Notes under the pieces: generated by a model
Seen by the model: only the letters and a program-made list of their open reading frames with translations
Told to the model about the DNA's origin: nothing
Databases searched by the model: none
Shown: piece by piece, positions 25,678-33,635 of the stretch
How positions within the stretch are numbered: the stretch's first letter is position 1
How the letters are laid out: every line of letters starts with the position of its first letter
Translations under genes and position numbers: made by a program
Source: Paenarthrobacter nitroguajacolicus
GTDB taxonomy: Bacteria > Actinomycetota > Actinomycetes > Actinomycetales > Micrococcaceae
Reading direction: 5' to 3'
Length of the DNA: 64,000 bases
Assembly (NCBI RefSeq): GCF_029952445.1
Contig: NZ_JAQPPK010000019.1
Location: 40,492-104,491, forward strand

Positions 25678-26295
25678 ATGAACAAATCACGCTTTATAGT
25701 CACCGGAACTGCCCTCGCAGGCCTGATCGCGCTGGCCGGCTGCGCTTCGAATCCAGGCTCCGGTTCGATGCCGGGCATGGATCACGGCACCCCCACAGCC
25801 TCTGGCAGCCCCGCCGCAGAAAGCATCGGGTCAGCTAACAACGAGGCGGACACGATGTTCGCCCAAATGATGATTCCGCACCACGCCCAAGCAGTCGAAA
25901 TGTCGGACTCCATCCTGGCCAAGAAAGATATTCCGTCCGCGGTGACAGCGTTGGCAGCTCAGATCAAAGGGGCCCAGGCACCCGAAATCGCGAAAATGAC
26001 GGCCTGGCTGAAGGGCTGGAATGAGCCTGTGACGGACTCATCAGGGCACGCAGGCCACGGTATGGACGGCATGCTGAGCGAGGCCGAGCTACGGAAACTC
26101 AACGACGCCCAAGGCACAGAAGCAGCCAAGCTCTACCTCACCCAGATGATCGCGCACCACGAAGGGGCCGTGACCATGGCCAAATCCGAAATCAGCCAAG
26201 GCAAGTCTCCTGAAGCCGTGCAACTGGCCCAAGACATCGTGGCCGCACAGGAGAAGGAGATCCAGGACATGAAGGCCCTGCTCGCCGGTCTCTGA
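25678..26295 (+). CDS. DUF305 lipoprotein (copper-associated)
   Basis: A 205-residue exported lipoprotein: basic N-terminus, hydrophobic stretch and lipobox LAGC around Cys22. The mature part has two ferritin-like DUF305 repeats with the Met/His motifs FAQMMIPHHAQAVEMS (about 61-76) and LTQMIAHHEGAVTMAK (about 151-166), and a GMDHG segment near 38. ATG 25678 has AAAGGA ten bases upstream. DUF305 proteins often lie in copper resistance loci; their role is probably metal binding at the cell surface. It is the second gene after the CsoR-like operator and is followed by the fourth palindrome copy. Confidence 0.9.
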   Translation: MNKSRFIVTGTALAGLIALAGCASNPGSGSMPGMDHGTPTASGSPAAESIGSANNEADTMFAQMMIPHHAQAVEMSDSILAKKDIPSAVTALAAQIKGAQAPEIAKMTAWLKGWNEPVTDSSGHAGHGMDGMLSEAELRKLNDAQGTEAAKLYLTQMIAHHEGAVTMAKSEISQGKSPEAVQLAQDIVAAQEKEIQDMKALLAGL

Positions 26296-26351
26296 CGCTA
26301 CGGTTCCGTAAACGCCCGACGGCGGGAGGCCGCCGTCGGGCGTTCGAACAA

Positions 26352-26414
26352 CAACGCGGGGTCACTTTTGGCCCATGTTGATACCCAACATGGGCCAAAA
26401 GTGACCCCGCGTTG
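26352..26414. repeat. 63-base palindromic repeat, copy 4 (perfect 29-bp stem)
   Basis: Arms 26352-26380 and 26386-26414 are perfect complements of 29 bases with a 5-base loop; the arm begins CAACGCGGGGTCACTT. It lies between the convergent DUF305 and ABC permease genes and can form the same hairpin in either transcript. Confidence 0.9.
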
Positions 26415-26423
26415 CTCTTAGGA

Positions 26424-27368
26424 TTAGCGGCTGCTGCCCGCCAGCAAACCACGCCGCTGGAGCAGGCGCTTCTCGATCGGGCCGAACACCAGGAGCTCGA
26501 TCAGGATGCCCACGAACAGGATCAGCAGGATCGCGGACATGACGATCGCCATGTCGGACAACGCGCGGCCCTGGTCAAGCAGCGAACCCAGGCCGAAGCC
26601 GATAGTGCCGCCGACGGCGATGATTTCCGCAGCCATCAGGGAGCGCCAGGAGAACGCCCAGCCCTGCTTCAAGCCGCCAATGTAACCGGGAAGGGCCGCG
26701 GGCAGGATGATCTGCAGCGCCATCTGGAGCCGGTTCGCGCCGAGGACTGTACCAACGCTGCGGTACTGCGGCGGGATCTGGTCGACGCCGGAAATGAGCC
26801 CGTTGATGATCGACGGGATGGCACCCATGAGCACCACGAAGTACACAGTTGCGTCCGTCAGCCCGAACCAGATGATGGCCGCAGGAACCCAGGCCACAGA
26901 CGGCAGCACCTGCAGTCCCGAAATCAGCGGGCCAAAGGCGCGACGCAAAGGAGCCACCTGTGCAAGCAGCAAACCCACGGGCGTCGCCACTACAACGGAG
27001 ATCAGGAAGCCGATCAAACCACGCTGCAAGGATGTCCATACGGATTCCTGGACCTTGCCCTCGCCCCACAGAACAACCAGCTGGTTGAGCACATCCAAGG
27101 GACCGGGAACCTGGTCGCGCCGCTTGAGGCCCAGCGAAACGTAGAACTGCCACGCAAGAATGAGCACCACCAGAGCCAAGATGGGAAGCAGCACCCGCTT
27201 CCAATCGATGCCGCGCTTGCGCCCAACATCCGACTGCAGGTTGTCCAGACCCGCTTCGAGGTCCCGCAGTTCCGAGGCATTGCCTTTCAGCGACGGCGAC
27301 GTGATGTGCTCTTTGGATTCAGTCACGGGCAGCGTCCGCTCTTCGGTGGTGATGGGGTTACTTGGCAT
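26424..27368 (-). CDS. ABC transporter permease, SsuC/TauC type
   Basis: A 314-residue inner-membrane permease of the nitrate/sulfonate/taurine importer class. About six hydrophobic segments follow a 60-residue polar N-terminus; the coupling EAA-like loop (GANRLQMALQIILPAALPGYIGGLK) near residue 200 is visible. ATG 27368 overlaps the stop of the ATPase gene by eleven bases, so expression is coupled; the longer in-frame start at 27407 is less likely. With the ATPase and binding protein it forms one importer. A sulfonate substrate is inferred from the adjoining sulfur genes. Confidence 0.86.
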   Translation of the reverse strand: MPSNPITTEERTLPVTESKEHITSPSLKGNASELRDLEAGLDNLQSDVGRKRGIDWKRVLLPILALVVLILAWQFYVSLGLKRRDQVPGPLDVLNQLVVLWGEGKVQESVWTSLQRGLIGFLISVVVATPVGLLLAQVAPLRRAFGPLISGLQVLPSVAWVPAAIIWFGLTDATVYFVVLMGAIPSIINGLISGVDQIPPQYRSVGTVLGANRLQMALQIILPAALPGYIGGLKQGWAFSWRSLMAAEIIAVGGTIGFGLGSLLDQGRALSDMAIVMSAILLILFVGILIELLVFGPIEKRLLQRRGLLAGSSR

Positions 27369-28089
27369 GGCGGCGGATCTCCTCGCGAAGGCGGCGGGTA
27401 ATAACACCGGTCAGCTCCCCAGCCCTGCCGGCATCGGTCCGGTGTTCCTCGGTGACATCCCATTCGGCCACCACACGGCCGGGACGGGAGGACAGGAGGA
27501 GGACGCGTTGACCGAGGCGTACGGCCTCGCGCACATTGTGGGTTACGAACACGATGGTGCGTCCGGTTTCCTTCCAGATGCGCTCAAGCTCGTCGTGCAG
27601 GAGGTCGCGCGTGATGGCGTCCAATGCGGCAAATGGCTCATCCATCAGCAGCAGTTGCCGATCCTGGGCCAGTGAACGGGCCAAGGCAACACGCTGCCGC
27701 ATACCGCCTGAGAGTTCGTGGGGACGCTTGTCGCCGGCACCACCCAGATGGACCAGTTCCAGCAATTCGTTGGCGCGTTCCCGTCGGCTGGCCTTGGTGC
27801 TGGATTTATCGGCCAGCTGCAGCGCGAGCTCGATGTTTCCGCGCGCGGTCAACCACGGGAACAGGGACGCATCCTGGAACATGAAGGCCGCGCCGTCGCT
27901 GGGTACTTCAAGAGCGCCCGACGTCGGCTTCTCCAGTCCCGCCATGATGTTCAGCAGCGTGGACTTGCCGCAGCCGGAGGCACCGAGGAGGGCGACGAAC
28001 TCGCCTTTCGCGATGGTGGCGTTGACGTCGTCCAGCACCGGGGCGCCGTCGCCAAAGCGCTTCCCCAGGTTCTCGAGTACGACTGGCAT
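27358..28089 (-). CDS. ABC transporter ATP-binding protein, SsuB/TauB type
   Basis: A 243-residue cytosolic ATPase of the same importer. Seen: Walker A GASGCGKST near residue 40, Q-loop FMFQDASLFPW, signature LSGGMRQR near 130, Walker B QLLLMDEP and the H-loop VFVTHNV. The Q-loop variant with FPW is typical of SsuB/TauB/NrtD proteins. ATG 28089 has AAGGA seven bases upstream, and this start matches the family N-terminus. It lies between the binding protein gene, from which it is separated by a hairpin, and the overlapping permease gene. Confidence 0.88.
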   Translation of the reverse strand: MPVVLENLGKRFGDGAPVLDDVNATIAKGEFVALLGASGCGKSTLLNIMAGLEKPTSGALEVPSDGAAFMFQDASLFPWLTARGNIELALQLADKSSTKASRRERANELLELVHLGGAGDKRPHELSGGMRQRVALARSLAQDRQLLLMDEPFAALDAITRDLLHDELERIWKETGRTIVFVTHNVREAVRLGQRVLLLSSRPGRVVAEWDVTEEHRTDAGRAGELTGVITRRLREEIRRHAK

Positions 28090-28132
28090 GGTCCCGTCCT
28101 TCGTGTTGATTGGTAGAGCTGATGCGGCCAAA

Positions 28133-28175
28133 GGCCGGTCCGTCCCCTGCAACATGCAAGGGGAACGGACCGGCC
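28133..28175. terminator. Hairpin between the binding-protein and ATPase genes of the sulfonate-type importer
   Basis: Arms GGCCGGTCCGT and its exact complement enclose an inner TGCA/CCCCT pairing. It begins ten bases after the binding-protein stop in the direction of transcription. It has no T tract and probably protects the upstream message or reduces read-through. Confidence 0.65.
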
Positions 28176-28184
28176 CGTTAGTGC

Positions 28185-29333
28185 TTAGTCCTGGCCAAGG
28201 CCCGCGGCCGAAGTTTTCTTGCCTTCTACCTCGTTCAAGGTGCGGAGGTCGAAGATGCCGTTGATGTCGGCGGTCTTGGTGGTTCCTGCGTCCACGCCGT
28301 CCTGGAGGAGCTTCTTGTAGGTTCCAGCCAGCGGGTCGGTGGTGAACTTGATGTTCTGCAGCGCCCGATCGATCACGTTCGCCGGGAGCGGTTTGCCGGC
28401 AGTGTCCTTCAGGACAGCGTTGATGGTGCTGGCTTTCTCAGCAGCGGAGGCGTTGTTGAGCCAGTTCACGGATTCAACGTGGCCCTTCAGGAGTGCCTTC
28501 ACCGTTTCCGGGTGTTCTGCGGCGAACTTCTTGTTCACGATCAGGATGGTGGTGGTGAAGTCACCGTTCTCCCACAGGTCTTTCTCATCAACCAGGACCT
28601 TCGCCCCGGCTTCGAGGACCAGGCGGGAGGCCCACGGCTCAGGCAACCACGCGCCGTCGAGCTTTCCGTCCTGGAAGAGCTTCAGCGACTGGGCATTTTC
28701 GGTGGGGTTGATGTTGACGTCGCCGCTGCCATCGGTGTTGGTCGTGAAGCCCTGGTGACCCAACCAGGCCCGGAGTGCGACGTCCTGGGTTCCGCCGAGC
28801 TGGGGCGTGCTGAGGACCTTGCCCTTGAGATCGGCTGCCGAGTTGATCTCCGGCTTGACCACCAGCTGGGCCCCACCGGAAGCGGCACCGGCGATGATGC
28901 TGATGGACTCGCCGTTGCTCTTGACGTACGAGTTGATGGCCGGGTTCGGACCAATGTAGGTCGCGTCGATGGCGCCCGCGTTCAGGGCTTCAATCGCGGC
29001 CGGGCCGGCGTTGAAGATCTGCGTGGTCAGCTTGGTATCGCCCAGGTCCTTGGCGAAGATGCCCTTGCTGGTACCAACCAGCGCCGGCCCATGCGTGACG
29101 TTGCTGAAGTACCCGAGCTTCAACTCAGCGGCCGGCGAGGTAGTGGGAGCCGGTGCGGCCTGGTTGCTCTGCGAGACAGCGGACGCCACAGCGGCGCCAG
29201 CACCGATCAGCAGCACCAGGCCAACAGCCAAGCCGATCTCGATAGTGCGGCGGCGCTTGGGCTTGGTGGTCTCACCAGCGACGATGCGGGTGGTCCCGGA
29301 TTCGGGTTTCGGTGACTCGGGTGTGTTAGCCAT
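28185..29333 (-). CDS. ABC transporter substrate-binding protein, SsuA/TauA type
   Basis: A 382-residue extracytoplasmic binding protein (NMT1/SsuA fold). After a 28-residue polar, basic N-terminus (TTKPKRRRTIEIG) a single hydrophobic segment at about 30-50 is followed by a Ser/Pro/Thr linker and the binding domain (LKLGYFSNVTHGPALVG, GAIDATYIGPNPAIN, WLPEPWASRLV). No lipobox Cys is present, so it appears membrane-anchored by the uncleaved segment or cleaved without lipid. ATG 29333 has AAGGA seven bases upstream. First gene of the importer unit; alkanesulfonate or taurine is a plausible but unproven ligand. Confidence 0.87.
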   Translation of the reverse strand: MANTPESPKPESGTTRIVAGETTKPKRRRTIEIGLAVGLVLLIGAGAAVASAVSQSNQAAPAPTTSPAAELKLGYFSNVTHGPALVGTSKGIFAKDLGDTKLTTQIFNAGPAAIEALNAGAIDATYIGPNPAINSYVKSNGESISIIAGAASGGAQLVVKPEINSAADLKGKVLSTPQLGGTQDVALRAWLGHQGFTTNTDGSGDVNINPTENAQSLKLFQDGKLDGAWLPEPWASRLVLEAGAKVLVDEKDLWENGDFTTTILIVNKKFAAEHPETVKALLKGHVESVNWLNNASAAEKASTINAVLKDTAGKPLPANVIDRALQNIKFTTDPLAGTYKKLLQDGVDAGTTKTADINGIFDLRTLNEVEGKKTSAAGLGQD

Positions 29334-29487
29334 GGGTTGGTCCTTCGGAGATGTGGGATGCGAGCGGGGGCGAAGATCAGGCCCCGTGACATCGCCCGTC
29401 GAGGGCAAGCAAGGACCATTCCGGAGAGTTCATGCCTTCACAGTAGGGACTGTCATATTTCCGCTTCAATCCCGTAGAAACCAAGGT

Positions 29488-30441
29488 TCACGCAGGTTCA
29501 CGTGGCGTCATATTCGCAGCAAGCTCTTCAATATCCCGCGGAGTTGTGCGGCAGCAGCCACCTATGAGATGGGCCCCGCGCGCCCGCCAGAGAGCAGCGT
29601 TGCCCGCAAGGGTGCTCTCACCCTGGATCCCTTCGGACGGACCCCAGGTCTTTGTTACGGCATCGTAGGTCTCCCCCGAATTCGGATACGCCACCAGCGG
29701 CTTGTCCGAGGAGCTTTGAAGGGTGCCGAGCGCGTCCGTCACCAATTCCAGCGGCACACAGTTAACCCCGACGGCGGCAACGCGCGGTTCGGCGCCAAGC
29801 AGCGCAGCCACCTGCGCGAGCGGCGTGCCATCACTGATGTGCCCGCTGTCCCGCAGTGTGAACGTAAACCAGGATTCGACGTCGAACTCTGCCACGAGCG
29901 CCAGCAGCGCCTCTGCTTCGGCCAAAGAGGGCAGCGTTTCACAGGCCAGGAAGTCCGCCCCGGCCTCCACCAGTGCAGCAATGCGGGAACGGTGGAAGTC
30001 CTGGAATTCCGCGGCAGAAAGCGTGTAATCTCCCCGATACTCCGAGCCATCGGCAAGGTAGGCGCCGTAGGGACCAACGGAGCCGGCCACCAACAACGGC
30101 CCGGCATCCGGGTTGTCGGCAACGTGTTCGCGGCGCGCCTCATCGGCCAGCCGGACGCTCAAAGCCACCAGTTCCAGCGACTCCTCAACCGACAGCCCAC
30201 GCCGCGCGAACCCCTGGGGAGTCGCCTGGTAGCTGGCGGTTATCGCTACCGACGCACCGGCGTCGAAGTAGTCACGGTGGACCTGCTTGATCAGGTGCGG
30301 CTGCTCCAGCAGGACCTTGGCCGACCACAACGCGTCCTCCAGGTCGCAGCCGTGGGCTTCCAGTTCCGTGGCCAGCGCCCCGTCCAGGACCAGGTCCTTT
30401 CCCGAGGCCAAAAGGGTGCTGAGCGTGGTGTTCTGTGGCAT
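29488..30441 (-). CDS. mmuM: Homocysteine S-methyltransferase
   Basis: A 317-residue zinc enzyme that methylates homocysteine from S-methylmethionine or SAM to give methionine. Seen: LVLDGALATELEAHG at the N-terminus, ETLPSLAEAEALL near 155, the first Cys ligand in VGVNCVPL and the paired Cys ligands in IGGCCRTTPRDI near the C-terminus. ATG 30441 has GGAAGG four bases upstream. It follows the cys operon on the same strand but a strong terminator lies between, so it probably has its own promoter. Its position links sulfate assimilation to methionine supply. Confidence 0.92.
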   Translation of the reverse strand: MPQNTTLSTLLASGKDLVLDGALATELEAHGCDLEDALWSAKVLLEQPHLIKQVHRDYFDAGASVAITASYQATPQGFARRGLSVEESLELVALSVRLADEARREHVADNPDAGPLLVAGSVGPYGAYLADGSEYRGDYTLSAAEFQDFHRSRIAALVEAGADFLACETLPSLAEAEALLALVAEFDVESWFTFTLRDSGHISDGTPLAQVAALLGAEPRVAAVGVNCVPLELVTDALGTLQSSSDKPLVAYPNSGETYDAVTKTWGPSEGIQGESTLAGNAALWRARGAHLIGGCCRTTPRDIEELAANMTPREPA

Positions 30442-30461
30442 GGGTCCTTCCCAATAAAAGA

Positions 30462-30524
30462 AAACCGCAGCTTGTTCGTCCCTCACGCTGAATAACGTGA
30501 GGGGTCGCGAACAAGCTGCGGTTT
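30462..30524 (-). terminator. Nested hairpin terminator of the sir-cysHDN operon
   Basis: An outer perfect 17-base stem (CGAACAAGCTGCGGTTT arm) holds an inner perfect 8-base stem CCCTCACG/CGTGAGGG. Read on the - strand it begins 16 bases after the cysN stop and is followed by TTTTCTTTTATT, the features of an intrinsic terminator. Confidence 0.85.
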
Positions 30525-30540
30525 GTGACTACGTATGACC

Positions 30541-31944
30541 CTAGATGACGTAACGTTCGTCTTCGTGGTCGCCCGGGTGGTCCTTGACCAGACCGGCGGC
30601 AAGGGTGTTGCCGTCAATCGGGTCGATCACCAGGAAAGCGCCCGTGCGGCGGTGGTGCAGGTAGTTCTCCAGCGGCAACGCGGCGGCGAGCCGGAGCTGC
30701 GCATGGCCGATGTCGTTCAGTTCCAACGTGCTTGTGGGCTCAACACCGAACGTCGCCAGGTCCAGCTTGCCAGTGACGTTCCGGACCAGGGCCTGGACCG
30801 TGCGCGTACCGTGCTTCACCAGGACCTTCTGGCCTTCGCGCAGGGGCTTCGGTGACAGCCACGCCAACGACGCGTACAGATCGGCCGAGCTTTCGCGGAC
30901 CGTCCCGGCGGCGGCGATGGTGTCGCCACGGGCGATGTCGATCTCGTCAGCCAACCGGACGGCCACGGATTGCGGTGCTGCGGCTTCTTGCAAGGACTGG
31001 CCGGCGAAGTCGATGCCAATCACGGTCGTGATGCGAGGCTCGTGGCCCGGGCTGATGACGGAAACTTCGTCGCCCACCTTCACGGAGCCTTCGGTGATCT
31101 GGCCTGCGTAGGCGCGGTAATCGCGGTACGCCTCCACATCGAGTCCGGCGGCCACGGCATCAGGAGCCAGGGCACCCTGCGGGCGGATGACCAGCTGGAC
31201 CGGGAAGCGGAAGCTCTCCAGTTCGGCTTCGAGCTCGTCAGCGGCCGGGAGGGTTTCGAGGACCTCCAGCAGAGCCGGTCCCGTGTACCAAGGGGTTCGC
31301 TCGGAGCGGTCAACCACGTTATCGCCATCAAGAGCCGAAACAGGGACGACCAGCAGGTCAGCCACTCCGTCGGATCCCAGGCCAAGCTCACGGGCAACCT
31401 TCTGCACGTCTGCTTCGATGTCGCGGAACACCTGCTCGCTGAAGTCCACAAGGTCGATCTTGTTCACGGCAACGATCACGTGGGCCACGCGCAGCAACTG
31501 CAGCACGGACAGGTGACGGCGGGTCTGCTCCAGCACACCCTTGCGGGCGTCAATAAGCACGACGACGGCATCCGCAGTGGACGCGCCTGTCACCGTGTTC
31601 TTGGTGTACTGAACGTGGCCGGGGCAGTCGGCAAGGATGAAGCTGCGGCGGTCCGTTGCGAAGTAGCGGTAAGCCACGTCGATGGTGATGCCCTGCTCCC
31701 GCTCAGCCCGCAGGCCGTCGGTGAGGAGGGCGAGGTCGATTCCGCCCTTTTCACCGCCGAAGCCACGGTCCGCGGAGGTGCGGGCAACGGCGTCGAGCGT
31801 GTCGGCAAGAATCGCCTTGGAATCATGAAGGAGGCGGCCCACCAAAGTGGACTTGCCGTCGTCGACCGATCCAGCGGTGGCGAAGCGGAACAGGGTGGTG
31901 GGCAGGGCTGTTTCCAGCCCGGCAGCCAATGTGTCGGTGCTCAT
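30541..31944 (-). CDS. cysN: Sulfate adenylyltransferase large subunit (GTPase)
   Basis: A 467-residue GTPase that drives APS formation from sulfate and ATP together with CysD. Seen: G1 GSVDDGKST near residue 26, the EREQGITIDVAYRYF switch, G3 DCPGH, G4 NKIDLVDF, then EF-Tu-like beta-barrel domains at about 235-440. There is no APS kinase fusion at the C-terminus, consistent with a pathway that reduces APS directly. Its ATG follows the cysD stop codon without any gap, so the two subunits are translationally coupled. Last gene of sir-cysH-cysD-cysN. Confidence 0.95.
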   Translation of the reverse strand: MSTDTLAAGLETALPTTLFRFATAGSVDDGKSTLVGRLLHDSKAILADTLDAVARTSADRGFGGEKGGIDLALLTDGLRAEREQGITIDVAYRYFATDRRSFILADCPGHVQYTKNTVTGASTADAVVVLIDARKGVLEQTRRHLSVLQLLRVAHVIVAVNKIDLVDFSEQVFRDIEADVQKVARELGLGSDGVADLLVVPVSALDGDNVVDRSERTPWYTGPALLEVLETLPAADELEAELESFRFPVQLVIRPQGALAPDAVAAGLDVEAYRDYRAYAGQITEGSVKVGDEVSVISPGHEPRITTVIGIDFAGQSLQEAAAPQSVAVRLADEIDIARGDTIAAAGTVRESSADLYASLAWLSPKPLREGQKVLVKHGTRTVQALVRNVTGKLDLATFGVEPTSTLELNDIGHAQLRLAAALPLENYLHHRRTGAFLVIDPIDGNTLAAGLVKDHPGDHEDERYVI

Positions 31945-32904
31945 TTAGAAGTACCCGTCCTTCTTGCGGTCTTCCATGGCGGCCTCGGAGATGCGGTCAT
32001 CTGCTCGGGTGGCGCCACGTTCGGTCAGGGTGGAGGCGGCGACTTCAACTACGACGTCGGCCACGGTGCGTGCGTCGGACTCGACTGCACCTGTGCAGGA
32101 CATGTCACCGACGGTCCGGTAACGGACCAGTTTGGTGATGACGTCCTCGTGGGGCAGAGGCTGGGAGACCTCGCCAACTGCGCGCCACATGCCGTCGCGG
32201 GCAAAGACTTCACGTTCGTGGGCGTAATACAGGCCGGGCAGCTCGATGTTCTCACGCTCGATGTAGCGCCAGATGTCCAGCTCGGTCCAGTTGCTGATGG
32301 GGAACGCACGGACATGCTGGCCCACGGTGTGGCGGCCGTTGTACAGGTTCCACAGTTCGGGACGCTGGTTGCGCGGATCCCACTGGCCGAACTCGTCGCG
32401 GAGGCTCAGGATGCGCTCCTTGGCACGGGCCTTGTCCTCGTCGCGACGGCCACCGCCGAACACGGCGTCGAACTTGTTGCGCTGGATAGCGTCCAGCAGC
32501 GGGACGGTCTGCAGTGGGTTGCGGGTGCCATCGGCACGCTCAGCCAGCTCGCCGCGGTCGATGAACTCCTGGACCGAACCAACAACCAGCTTTAGGCCAA
32601 GGCGCTCGACCGTGCGGTCACGAAAGTCGATGACCTCAGGGAAGTTGTGGCCCGTGTCCACGTGCAGCACCGGGAAAGGAACCTTGCCGGGCCAGAAAGC
32701 CTTGGTGGCCAGATGCAGCATCACCACGGAGTCCTTGCCGCCGGAGAACAGCAGCGCAGGCTTCTCGAACTCGGCAACTACCTCACGGATGATGTGAATC
32801 GCTTCGGACTCGAGGGTGTCCAGTGAGCTCAGGCGCTCGACCGAGGGGGCGTCGACTGCCGCTGCAACTTCCACCGTGGGCTCCTCTGTTGTGTACGTGC
32901 TCAT
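31945..32904 (-). CDS. cysD: Sulfate adenylyltransferase small subunit
   Basis: A 319-residue PP-loop ATP-sulfurylase subunit. Seen: the SGGKDSVVMLHLA PP-loop near residue 55, HVDTGHNFPEVIDFRD, FGGGRRDEDKARAKER and the C-terminal SEAAMEDRKKDGYF typical of CysD. ATG 32904 overlaps the cysH stop codon in ATGA; a further in-frame ATG at 32919 would extend it by five residues. It works as a complex with CysN in the cytosol and makes the APS used by CysH. Confidence 0.95.
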   Translation of the reverse strand: MSTYTTEEPTVEVAAAVDAPSVERLSSLDTLESEAIHIIREVVAEFEKPALLFSGGKDSVVMLHLATKAFWPGKVPFPVLHVDTGHNFPEVIDFRDRTVERLGLKLVVGSVQEFIDRGELAERADGTRNPLQTVPLLDAIQRNKFDAVFGGGRRDEDKARAKERILSLRDEFGQWDPRNQRPELWNLYNGRHTVGQHVRAFPISNWTELDIWRYIERENIELPGLYYAHEREVFARDGMWRAVGEVSQPLPHEDVITKLVRYRTVGDMSCTGAVESDARTVADVVVEVAASTLTERGATRADDRISEAAMEDRKKDGYF

Positions 32905-33635
32905 GTGTGTAGTCCGCATTCTGTCTTGTCGGAACCCGCCCAGCGGCCGGCTCGGGGGTCTTCACCCGGGGCCACTTTGCGGGTGCAGGGCTGGCAGCCA
33001 ATGGACGGGTAGCCCTGGCTCAGGAGGGGGTTGACGGGGAGGATGTTGTCCTCGGAGTACTCCAGCAGCTGATCGAAGGACCAGTCCACCATCGGGTTCA
33101 CTTTGACCAGGCCGAAGCCTTCGTCCCAAGTAACCACTGGCGTGTTGGTGCGGGTGGGGCCTTCGTCGCGGCGGACACCGGTGAACCAGACTTCGTAGCC
33201 GGACAGCGAGCGGCGCAGCGGCTGGACCTTGCGCAGCGCGCAGCACTGGGCGGCGTCCCGGGCGAACAGGTCCTTGCCGAGAAGGCGGTCCTGCTGTTCC
33301 ACGGTGTTCTCGGGAAGGACGTCAACCACGTTGACACGCAGGTTGGCCGCGACTTCGTCGCGGGTCTCGTACGTTTCCTTGAAGTGGTAGCCGGTTTCAA
33401 GGAACAAAACGTCGACGCCGGGAAGCTGGTCCGCGACCAAAGCCGGCAGGACGGCGTCGGCCATGGAGCAGGCAACCGTCACAGCGGGCAGCTCGAAATT
33501 GCGTGCCACCCACGCGATGGCTTCCTGAGCTGTGGCATTCCAGCCGAGCTCAGCAGCGCCAGCCTCGGCCAGTGCCTTGAGCTCTTCGTGGGACCTCAAC
33601 GTGCGGACAGCCGGGAGCGTTTGGGGATCTGTCAT
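32901..33635 (-). CDS. cysH: Adenylylsulfate (APS) reductase, iron-sulfur type
   Basis: A 244-residue reductase giving sulfite and AMP from APS with thioredoxin. The four cluster cysteines of the APS-specific type are present (AAQCCALRKV and IGCQPCTRKV), as is the catalytic C-terminal ECGLHT. FLETGYHFKETYETRDEV and FTGVRRDEGPTR are substrate motifs. The cluster cysteines, together with the absence of an APS kinase here, point to APS rather than PAPS as substrate. ATG 33635 overlaps the sir stop in ATGA, with AAGGAG seven bases upstream. Confidence 0.94.
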   Translation of the reverse strand: MTDPQTLPAVRTLRSHEELKALAEAGAAELGWNATAQEAIAWVARNFELPAVTVACSMADAVLPALVADQLPGVDVLFLETGYHFKETYETRDEVAANLRVNVVDVLPENTVEQQDRLLGKDLFARDAAQCCALRKVQPLRRSLSGYEVWFTGVRRDEGPTRTNTPVVTWDEGFGLVKVNPMVDWSFDQLLEYSEDNILPVNPLLSQGYPSIGCQPCTRKVAPGEDPRAGRWAGSDKTECGLHT

